A stretch of DNA of 64,000 nt from Streptococcus devriesei DSM 19639 (GTDB lineage: Bacteria; Bacillota; Bacilli; Lactobacillales; Streptococcaceae), in NCBI RefSeq assembly GCF_000423725.1, contig NZ_AUIN01000020.1:1-64000 (forward strand). Direction: 5' to 3'. This document shows positions 57,655 through 64,000 of this stretch, piece after piece. The notes under the pieces were generated by a model. It was not told where the DNA came from. It saw only the letters and a program-made list of their open reading frames with translations, and did not search any database. The first letter of the stretch is position 1; each line of letters opens with the position of its first letter. The translations under genes were made by a program, and so were the position numbers.

Positions 57655-58176
57655 TCAAACAATCTGACTGCTAACTGGCTTTTTGATTTTTCTTTGCAAT
57701 GTTTGATAAGAATAAAAAGCTAGAATGCCGCCCAAGGTATTTGTCCACAGATCGTCAATTTCAAAAACGCGGTTGACATTGAAAAACCAATCCAAAAGAA
57801 GCTGGCTTATTTCAATAAAGAGGCTGACACTAAAACTGAGCATCGCAGTCCTTTTTAAACTGCGAACATTTTTGTTCAGCAAAAGTAAGCATAAAATAAG
57901 GGGATACAGCAGCAAAACATTGCTGAAGTTTTGCCCTATGACCCAAAAGAGCTGCCATAAGCTCTTTATCTTTCCCAGACTGACGAGTGAATTAAAGGAA
58001 GTCAAAAGAAGAACAAGGCGGCCGTAGTGCTGAATCCCCGGTGTTTTAACCTGACTAAAAGGCTGCGGCAGAAAGCACATAGCACAGACAGCAAGTGCAT
58101 AGAAACAAAGTACACATCTGACTGCACTTTTTCCCCAAGGTGTCAGTTCGCCGTTTTTCTCCCAAAATCGTGACAT
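57655..58176 (-). CDS. VanZ family membrane protein
   Basis: 173 residues with four to five membrane helices. The VanZ pattern is present: N-terminal helix ending FLPQPF, the central region NVLLLYPLILCLLLL, and SVSLFIEISQLLLDWFFNVNRVFEIDDLWTNTLGGILAFY. Some VanZ proteins raise teicoplanin tolerance; others are unstudied, and no van genes are nearby. Its start overlaps the rlmN stop by 1 nt, an arrangement I recall from other streptococci. Confidence 0.88.
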   Translation of the reverse strand: MSRFWEKNGELTPWGKSAVRCVLCFYALAVCAMCFLPQPFSQVKTPGIQHYGRLVLLLTSFNSLVSLGKIKSLWQLFWVIGQNFSNVLLLYPLILCLLLLNKNVRSLKRTAMLSFSVSLFIEISQLLLDWFFNVNRVFEIDDLWTNTLGGILAFYSYQTLQRKIKKPVSSQIV

Positions 58177-59261
58177 TACTGAGCAGCCTCAGCGATAGCT
58201 TTTTGGCGGTCGCGCTTCATTGTATTGGAACGCAGCTGACCGCAGGCTGCATCGATATCAGTTCCATGCTCCTGCCGGACAACACAGTTAACGCTGTTTT
58301 TCTTAAGCACGTCATAAAAGGCATCTACGCGCTCCTTAGGACTGCGGCTGTATTGATCGTGCTCGGTCACAGGGTTGTAAGGAATGAGATTGACATAAGA
58401 CAGCTTGCGGATTTTCTTGGTTAAATCGGCCAGCTCTTGTGCATTTTCAGGAGTATCATTGACACCGTTAAGCATGATATACTCAAAAGTCACGCGGCGG
58501 TTGGTCGTTTCAATATAGTATTCAATAGCCGCAAACAGTTTTTCTAATGGGAAAGAACGGTTGATCCGCATGATGCTGGAGCGCAGCTCATTGTTGGGTG
58601 CATGGAGCGACACTGCCAGATTGACCTGAACGCCTTCATTGGCAAATTCTCTGATTTTATGAGCCAAACCTGATGTTGATACCGTGATATGGCGGGCACC
58701 GATTGCAAGGCCCTTGTCATCGTTGATGGTCCGTAAGAATTTAATAACATTATCGTAATTGTCAAAAGGTTCACCGATTCCCATGACCACAACGTGGCTG
58801 ACACGCTCGCCCTGACCGCGTTCGTCAAAATATTTCTGAACCAGCATAATTTGAGCAGTGATTTCTCCGTTATTGAGATCACGCTGTTTTTTGATTAAGC
58901 CGCTGGCGCAGAAGGTACAGCCAATATTGCAGCCAACCTGTGTCGTAACACAGACCGACAGCCCGTAGTGCTGGCGCATAAGGACTGTTTCAATCAGCAT
59001 GCCGTCAGGCAGTTCAAAGAGATATTTGACCGTTCCGTCAGCAGATTCCTGAACAATGCGCTGTTTAAGCGGATTCAGGCAGAAGTTTTCATTTAAAATG
59101 GCAATAAAATCCTTGGAAATATTGGTCATTTCTTCAAAAGACTGAACACGCTTGCGGTAGAGCCAATCCCAAATTTGCGCAGCTCGAAATTTCTTTTCAC
59201 CGTGTTCTGCTGCCCAGTCAATCAATTCATCACGGGTCAGCCCGTAAATAGATGGTTTCAT
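58176..59261 (-). CDS. rlmN: 23S rRNA/tRNA C2-adenosine methyltransferase RlmN
   Basis: 361 residues, a radical SAM enzyme methylating A2503 of 23S rRNA and A37 of some tRNAs. The iron-sulfur cysteines are Cys111, Cys115 and Cys118 in [27 protein letters not shown], the NP motif region [14 protein letters not shown] and the C-terminal [19 protein letters not shown] with the catalytic Cys are present. The start at 59261 (MKPSIYG) is chosen by similarity; the ORF is open 4 codons more. Confidence 0.95.
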   Translation of the reverse strand: MKPSIYGLTRDELIDWAAEHGEKKFRAAQIWDWLYRKRVQSFEEMTNISKDFIAILNENFCLNPLKQRIVQESADGTVKYLFELPDGMLIETVLMRQHYGLSVCVTTQVGCNIGCTFCASGLIKKQRDLNNGEITAQIMLVQKYFDERGQGERVSHVVVMGIGEPFDNYDNVIKFLRTINDDKGLAIGARHITVSTSGLAHKIREFANEGVQVNLAVSLHAPNNELRSSIMRINRSFPLEKLFAAIEYYIETTNRRVTFEYIMLNGVNDTPENAQELADLTKKIRKLSYVNLIPYNPVTEHDQYSRSPKERVDAFYDVLKKNSVNCVVRQEHGTDIDAACGQLRSNTMKRDRQKAIAEAAQ

Positions 59262-59370
59262 AATTATTATCAAGAACCTGACAAAATTCAGTCAGTTGTT
59301 AAAAATTGCTGACTGTCTTACTATTAAAAGTTTTTGCGGCAGCCAAGTACCTGTCCGGTTCTTATCCTTT

Positions 59371-59910
59371 CTATCTTTCCTTTTTTCTGATGACAAAATT
59401 TTTCTTTGCCTCATGAATTTCCCGCAAGGCAGCACGCTCTTGTGTTTTTTCTTGGCGAAGTCTGTCGGGATTCGTCCTAGTATTTTTGTTAAAGCGTTTT
59501 TTCCGGCGATTATCGCGGCGCCTGCGTCTTTGCGAATTATCTTCTTCAGCTTTGATTTCCCTAGGGTTTGGATTTTCCAAAACAAAATAGGCACAGCCAA
59601 AATTACAATATTCTTTGAGATAGTCATCTAAATAACCGATATAAGGATGTTTATGTTTGGCTTTAGGCGCTTCCTTATAAAATCCCTTGAGCCGCAGCTG
59701 CTCATTGCCCCAATCACCGACAATATAATCATATTTCAGCAGAATCTCTGAAAAACGCTGACTGAACACTGTCGCATTAAAAGCATTTTTAACATTCTCT
59801 AAAATTAATAAATCTATCTCATCACTCTTAACATGATTGTCAAAAGTTATAAACTGAGGCCCAGGAAATTTGTTGTAATTATACATTTCCGGGGAGATAT
59901 CTTTTCTCAT
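59371..59910 (-). CDS. YutD family protein (DUF1027)
   Basis: 179 residues. The globular part (about 1-110; DIVGDWGNEQLRLKGFY and the end HPYIGYLDDYLKEYCNFGCAYFVLEN) matches YutD/DUF1027. The last 60 residues are extremely basic (QRRRRRDNRRKKRFNK), suggesting RNA or ribosome contact. In Bacillus yutD lies near yunD-like genes. It overlaps the nucleotidase gene by 4 nt. No function is known. Confidence 0.85.
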   Translation of the reverse strand: MRKDISPEMYNYNKFPGPQFITFDNHVKSDEIDLLILENVKNAFNATVFSQRFSEILLKYDYIVGDWGNEQLRLKGFYKEAPKAKHKHPYIGYLDDYLKEYCNFGCAYFVLENPNPREIKAEEDNSQRRRRRDNRRKKRFNKNTRTNPDRLRQEKTQERAALREIHEAKKNFVIRKKER

Positions 59911-61238
59911 AGGTCTCCTCTCAGATATTTTTCTACTGTCTGTCTCAGCAAATCAGGAAACAGCAGCCGGCCCTTGCGTGAATTAATGCTGCTGAAGTAG
60001 GGAGCAAAATAGTACTGATCAACTAAAACAAGACTTAATTTATCTTTTTTACTGGTAACCTTATTATTATACACTATTTTTCCATTTTTGTAAGTAAAAC
60101 CACCCGTCACAACCTTGCCAAACTGACGGCCGCGAAAGCCCATACCGCGAATCTGCTGATTAGCCAGCAGGTCAGCCTGAGAAAAAATATCCCGGCAGAT
60201 TTCTAAAAGCTCTGCTCTGCTTATTTGAAAGGTTACTAAACGCATTTGATGCGGAAGGGAGAGATGAAGACTGGCTTTAGTCACTGTCGGCCAAAAAGGC
60301 TCAACAACTAAGCCCGTATTAATGATGGCGATATCGGCAGCAGCCGACTGAACCATAGCTTCCATGACCATCTCCGCACATTCTTCAAGGGTTGGTTTGC
60401 GCGAAAGCCGGCAGACCAGACTTTGTTCAAGCAGGCTCTGTCCCTTGTTCCATAAATCTGCTGTAAAAGCAGCATCATCTTTTTGAGCATCCAGATCACT
60501 AAGCGGCAGAGCCTCAATGCTGATATCTGTTAAAACATGATTATCAAAATCAAGGTCTATCTGACCAACATGGTCTCCGTAGCGTCCTGCTGCCGCCAAG
60601 TAGGTGCCGTTGACCGCCTCTCCTTCTTCAAACACATGATGGGTATGAGCACCGATAATCAGATCAATTTCAGGTATTTCACGCGCTATTTGCTCATCCA
60701 AACGAATGCCCAGATGGCTCAGTAAAATCCGAAAGTCTGCTGCCTGCACCTCCGGCACTTTTAAATCCCGCTTGAGACAGGACACAGCATCATGAACCTG
60801 CCAGCCGTTTGGCTGATAGGTTTTGTAATAAGGGAAAGTGTAAGCCAAAAAAGCGATTTTCGTTTTCGCCTTGGTTTCATAAATCACATAAGGATGAGCC
60901 CAGCTTGGACGCCCGTGCCTGTCAGTAAGATTGCCCAAGATGACTCGAAAATCAGCCTTGCTGTAAAGCTGATTCATCTCAGATTTGGCTAAGCCGATGC
61001 CTTCATTATTGCCAATCGTCGCAAAGTCTATTTTCAAATCATTCATCAATGCCACATTGGCAGCTCCGGCTGTCGCATCTGTCAAAGGATGGCTCTTGTC
61101 AACATTATCACCAAGGTCGCATCTTAATACTTCCTTATCTGTTTGTGACTGCTCATCAAAAAAACGCTTGATCTTGGGATAAGCCTCGAAATGCGAATGT
61201 AAATCATTGATATGCAGAATTCGAATACTTTCTTTCAT
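59907..61238 (-). CDS. 5'-nucleotidase/UDP-sugar hydrolase-type metallophosphatase (YunD-like)
   Basis: 443 residues. The metal-binding motifs are RILHINDLHSHFE, LRCDLGDNVDKSHP, IGNNEG, LLSHLG and IGAHTHH, all intact, followed by a 5'-nucleotidase C-terminal domain (about 285-443). There is no signal peptide or wall anchor, so it is cytosolic, unlike the surface NT5-type enzymes. The substrate is unresolved. Confidence 0.9.
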   Translation of the reverse strand: MKESIRILHINDLHSHFEAYPKIKRFFDEQSQTDKEVLRCDLGDNVDKSHPLTDATAGAANVALMNDLKIDFATIGNNEGIGLAKSEMNQLYSKADFRVILGNLTDRHGRPSWAHPYVIYETKAKTKIAFLAYTFPYYKTYQPNGWQVHDAVSCLKRDLKVPEVQAADFRILLSHLGIRLDEQIAREIPEIDLIIGAHTHHVFEEGEAVNGTYLAAAGRYGDHVGQIDLDFDNHVLTDISIEALPLSDLDAQKDDAAFTADLWNKGQSLLEQSLVCRLSRKPTLEECAEMVMEAMVQSAAADIAIINTGLVVEPFWPTVTKASLHLSLPHQMRLVTFQISRAELLEICRDIFSQADLLANQQIRGMGFRGRQFGKVVTGGFTYKNGKIVYNNKVTSKKDKLSLVLVDQYYFAPYFSSINSRKGRLLFPDLLRQTVEKYLRGDL

Positions 61239-61305
61239 GCTTCTATTTTAACACTTTCACAGCAGATATAAAAAGATAAGTCCTGTTAAACGGACTGGCG
61301 CTTTC

Positions 61306-61331
61306 ATCAAATAAAAAGCCTGCTCAGACAG
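61306..61331 (-). terminator. Terminator after sepM
   Basis: On the minus strand aaagtctgct and agcaggcttt form a stem with a 5-nt loop and one mismatch, followed by a U run. Confidence 0.72.
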
Positions 61332-61404
61332 CAGACTTTCAATCAGTTCAAAAAAGCATTTGTGCCAGCAGCAAAAAGCTTCGGCTCTATACCTTATCCC
61401 GGTT

Positions 61405-62448
61405 TTAATCATGTTTTCGTAAATACTCAACAGCATCTCCCACGTTTTTAACAGGGACAATTTTCATTTTGGTGCCCAATTTTTTGGCAGCCTGTTTAGC
61501 CTCTTGATAATTGGTAAGAGCCTTGGGATTTTCTTTTACAGCAGCTTTGTCAAGAGGATTGTCAGGAACAAAGAAAATATCGGCATCAATCTTATCTGCC
61601 GCTGCAACCTTCAGGCCTGCTCCGCCAATATCTCCGACCTTGCCATCTTCCTCAATCGTTCCTGTTCCCGCAATAATGCGGCCCTTGCGGAGGTCCTCGT
61701 CGATAAGCTGATCATAGATATCCAAAGTGAACATCAGACCGGCACTTGGCCCGCCGACGCCGTCGGTACTGAATTTAATCTTATCATCAGAGGCCACTTT
61801 AGTATGGTCAACCAGACCGATGCCAATACCATTTTTGCCATTTGATAATTTGACAATCTTGCCTTTAGCCGTTTTTTTCTTATTTTCAGAGGTATACTGA
61901 ACACTGACTTTGCTGCCCAACTTTTGACCGGAGACGTATTTGATCAGTTCTTTGGAGCTGGAGAAAGTCCGGCCGTTGACACCGGTGACGGTATCGGCAA
62001 TGTTCAAAATTCCCTTAAAGGTCGAATTTTTACTGACATTAAGAACATAGACCCCCATATAATCAAGACTGGCTTTTTTATCAGCTAAATTGAGGGCTTC
62101 ATAAATAGCGCCATTTTGCGAGGTTTCCATATAAAACTGGTTAATCCGCATGTAGTCTGCATCGCTGACGCCGCCGGTCGTTTCCTGAGCACTGGTAATT
62201 TCTGTAAAAGGTGTCAGCCAAGCATAAACAACTTGAAACACGGTTGCCCTGCTCACCCCGACTGCCACAAAATTGTAGGAGCCTTTTTCTTTGTCTTCTT
62301 GATCATTAACAGTCAAAACCGTACGGATATCATAAGCCCCGCCCGGCATCTCCATGTAGTAGGGTAGAGGAATAAAAAAGCAGCCTAAAAGTAAAAGAGC
62401 ACCCAAGCAGCTAATCAGCCACCATTTATATTTTTTGATTGTTTTCAA
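61405..62448 (-). CDS. sepM: PDZ and Lon-type serine protease SepM
   Basis: 347 residues from a TTG at 62448. A signal anchor lies at about 8-25, a PDZ domain at about 115-205 (GVYVLNVSKNSTFKGILNIADTVTGVNG), and a Lon-type (S16) protease domain with Ser235 in DGVGGPSAGLMF and Lys280 in GGAGLKVAAA. In S. mutans SepM trims the competence-stimulating peptide to its active form; the numbering here agrees with what I recall for that protein. GGAG precedes the TTG; a GTG at 62475 is an alternative. It overlaps coaD by 23 nt. Confidence 0.9.
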   Translation of the reverse strand: MKTIKKYKWWLISCLGALLLLGCFFIPLPYYMEMPGGAYDIRTVLTVNDQEDKEKGSYNFVAVGVSRATVFQVVYAWLTPFTEITSAQETTGGVSDADYMRINQFYMETSQNGAIYEALNLADKKASLDYMGVYVLNVSKNSTFKGILNIADTVTGVNGRTFSSSKELIKYVSGQKLGSKVSVQYTSENKKKTAKGKIVKLSNGKNGIGIGLVDHTKVASDDKIKFSTDGVGGPSAGLMFTLDIYDQLIDEDLRKGRIIAGTGTIEEDGKVGDIGGAGLKVAAADKIDADIFFVPDNPLDKAAVKENPKALTNYQEAKQAAKKLGTKMKIVPVKNVGDAVEYLRKHD

Positions 62449-62926
62449 ACGTCTTCTCCACTTCTTTAACAACACTTATTGGCACGTATTTTTGAATATC
62501 TGACTTAAAATAAATCAGCTCACGCACGTGTGTTGAGTTAATATACTTCATGTCCAATTTGCTCAGCAGGTAAACCGTCTCTAGCTCCGGTGCCAATTCC
62601 CGATTAAAAAAATCCAGTCGAGCTTCGTGCTCTAAATCTTCAGCGCCGCGCAGGCCGCGAACCAAGTGAGTTGCTTTCAGATCTCTGGCGACGTCAACAG
62701 CCAGAGAATCACGCGCCCTTATCACGCAGACATTTTCCAAACCAGACAAGGCCTCTTCCAGCATTTTCTGGCGGCTGTCTATATCAAACAGCCCTGCCTT
62801 ATCCTTGTTATAAAAAATGCCGACATAGAGCTTGTCAAAAAGTTTGCTGGCACGCTCAATAATATCCACATGCCCATTTGTCACAGGATCAAATGATCCC
62901 GCAAAAAGTCCAATTTTATCTGACAT
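62426..62926 (-). CDS. coaD: Phosphopantetheine adenylyltransferase
   Basis: 166 residues. The nucleotidyltransferase motif is FDPVTNGHVDII (T/HxGH), with the C-terminal KYINSTHVRELI replacing ISSTxxR. It makes dephospho-CoA. It overlaps rsmD by 11 nt and sepM by 23 nt. Confidence 0.96.
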   Translation of the reverse strand: MSDKIGLFAGSFDPVTNGHVDIIERASKLFDKLYVGIFYNKDKAGLFDIDSRQKMLEEALSGLENVCVIRARDSLAVDVARDLKATHLVRGLRGAEDLEHEARLDFFNRELAPELETVYLLSKLDMKYINSTHVRELIYFKSDIQKYVPISVVKEVEKTFENNQKI

Positions 62927-63455
62927 AAACCGTCACCTTTGATATCCCATAAATTTTTTGTTTCCAAATGCCCAGCTCTGCAATTTCCTCAGGCAAATTA
63001 ACGGTCTTGTCCGTTTCACAGACCACCATGACATCGTCTGACAAAAGCTTACGCCGGCAAAGCGCTTCAACAGTCTTGACAATTTCTTCTTGGGCGTAGG
63101 GAGGATCCAAAAAAACCAGATCGAATTTTCCGCTCACACGCTCCAAAGCACGCGCAGCTTCCATTTTCAAAAGCTGAAACCGGCTCTCTTCCTTGGTCAT
63201 TTTTATATTGGCCTGAACAATGGCCTGAGCCTTGCGGTTTCTCTCCACCAAGACAGCAGTGTCCATTCCCCGTGAAACAGCTTCAATTGCAAGACCTCCG
63301 CTGCCGGCAAAAAGATCCAAAACACGGCCGCCGCTAAAGTAGGGGCCAATCATATTAAAAACAGCTCCCCTCACCTTGTCTGAGGTCGGACGGGTTGTCT
63401 TTCCTTCCAAAGTCTTTAATGGCCGCCCGCCATAACTACCAGAAACAATTCTCAT
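62916..63455 (-). CDS. rsmD: 16S rRNA (guanine966-N2)-methyltransferase RsmD
   Basis: 179 residues from the ATG at 63455 (MRIVSGSYGGRPL). The AdoMet loop is VLDLFAGSGGLAIEAVSRG and the catalytic motif is LVFLDPPYAQE (DPPY). An ATG three codons upstream overlaps the -10 hexamer and is unlikely. No Shine-Dalgarno is visible. It begins the rsmD-coaD-sepM unit. Confidence 0.94.
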   Translation of the reverse strand: MRIVSGSYGGRPLKTLEGKTTRPTSDKVRGAVFNMIGPYFSGGRVLDLFAGSGGLAIEAVSRGMDTAVLVERNRKAQAIVQANIKMTKEESRFQLLKMEAARALERVSGKFDLVFLDPPYAQEEIVKTVEALCRRKLLSDDVMVVCETDKTVNLPEEIAELGIWKQKIYGISKVTVYVR

Positions 63456-63462
63456 GTGTTTC

Positions 63463-63468
63463 ATTATA
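63463..63468 (-). promoter_or_regulatory. rsmD extended -10
   Basis: On the minus strand TGa plus TATAAT ends only 7 nt before the rsmD ATG, so transcription would start at or next to the start codon. Confidence 0.5.
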
Positions 63469-63549
63469 TCAAAAAAGGGTAAAATTTTCGCCTGCTGACA
63501 TTGCTGCCTTAAATTCCCAGATATTTTTTACCTGATAACACAGCACAAG

Positions 63550-63577
63550 GCCGGAACAAGTTTATTCCGGCCTTGTA
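63550..63577. terminator. Terminator-like hairpin
   Basis: caaggccggaa pairs with ttccggccttg around an 8-nt loop, a stable 11-bp stem without a long T run on either side. It lies between the kinase gene and rsmD. Confidence 0.6.
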
Positions 63578-63651
63578 CTTAATAGTGCTGACCGCTGTGG
63601 CCAGCTGAAATGTCGATTGTCAGTCCTTAAAAAGTAAGTCATGTCAAAACC

Positions 63652-64000
63652 TTATTCTTGAGAAAGCTTGACTAATTTGGCAATCAGGGGCTGATAATTG
63701 ACTTTGGTAAAATCTGTGACATCTATTTCATATAGAGTGCCCAGTGAAAAGTCATTATACTTTCTGTCTTCAATAATCTTTTGGAAGCCTTCCTTGGTGA
63801 TTAAATCATCTGCCAAGTGCCGGTCAGAAAGCGTATCGCCATGATGAAAATGTGTCATGACAAAGCTCAAATGCCTGTCCTCTGCCAAATCCCGTGCCAG
63901 CCGCCGCTGCCAAAGGACATCAAAATCTGCTGTTAAGCGGATAGTAATAACCAGATAACCATGTTTTTGGGATAACCGGTCTAATTGATCTCTTTGTTTA
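63652..64000 (-). CDS. P-loop kinase-like protein, C-terminal part (runs off the window)
   Basis: The frame is open from the stop at 63652 to the window edge, giving the last 116 residues. It reads VITIRLTADFDVLWQRRLARDLAEDRH, like the lid region of small P-loop nucleoside or sugar kinases (LWxRRxxRD), and MTHFHHGDTLSDRHLADDL further on. The Walker A would be beyond the edge. An internal TTG at 63888 is not a real start, as coding continues above it. The family is only tentative. Confidence 0.55.
   Translation of the reverse strand, partial: KQRDQLDRLSQKHGYLVITIRLTADFDVLWQRRLARDLAEDRHLSFVMTHFHHGDTLSDRHLADDLITKEGFQKIIEDRKYNDFSLGTLYEIDVTDFTKVNYQPLIAKLVKLSQE

Noticed and set aside
59292-59631. 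Frames of 111 codons on both strands between yutD and rlmN
   Set aside because: They overlap yutD, mirror each other on opposite strands and have no ribosome binding site.

Overview
The window is 64 kb of core chromosome from a Streptococcus. I infer this from the set of streptococcus-type genes: DUF3165, DUF1827, ClpE, Dpr, SepM and a PatAB/LmrCD-type ABC pair. The control sites fit as well: CtsR, ArgR, PerR and cre sites, T-boxes, and a late-competence (ComX/SigX) box. From memory, the order perR - hup - recN/argR/tlyA - feo - clpE - ileS - division genes - murG/murD - typA - glk - dpr - comC - trp operon - sepM/coaD/rsmD matches the Streptococcus mutans group, in reverse orientation here. 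I cannot name the species. I see no prophage, insertion sequence, CRISPR array, rRNA or tRNA. Almost all genes are on the minus strand.

Layout by region. 0-2.5 kb: old yellow enzyme namA (+), an unlisted 48-residue membrane protein, perR and hup. 2.6-10.4 kb: ypmS-like/SGNH lipase/degV, then the tightly overlapping run xseA-xseB-ispA-tlyA-argR-recN. 10.6-13.0 kb: a HAD phosphatase (+) with a cre site in its promoter, then folD-nnrD. 13.1-15.9 kb: ferrous iron uptake (two-domain feoA, feoB and a 48-residue Cys-rich FeoB partner). 16.2-19.2 kb: amino-acid ABC permease and ATPase without a binding protein, a DUF1797 protein, and ornithine carbamoyltransferase behind two ARG boxes. 19.3-22.7 kb (+): CtsR-controlled clpE, a Nudix hydrolase and DUF1827. 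22.8-35.4 kb: ileS behind an Ile T-box, then the division and wall cluster divIVA, ylmH, yggT, sepF, yggS, ftsZ, ftsA, divIB, murG, murD. 35.6-38.6 kb: DUF3165 and typA, flanked by two related structured intergenic elements. 38.6-43.5 kb: rhodanese-like membrane protein, glk with yqgQ, dpr with a PerR box, divergent prepilin peptidase comC with a competence box, and a soluble flavoprotein reductase. 43.7-50.6 kb: complete trpEGDCFBA operon behind two T-boxes in tandem. 50.7-64 kb: DUF975 protein, a small monooxygenase, a MerR regulator divergent from an amino-acid dehydrogenase-like gene, a heterodimeric ABC exporter, vanZ-like, rlmN, yutD, a 5'-nucleotidase, sepM, coaD, rsmD and the C-terminal part of a P-loop kinase.

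Several regulators lie in the same window as their probable targets: PerR with dpr, ArgR with ornithine carbamoyltransferase, MerR with its divergent neighbour. The least explained items are the two multi-hairpin elements around DUF3165-typA. They share a 28-nt identical block, carry different but internally matched end hairpins, and one holds an extra 89 nt with a 16-bp palindrome.
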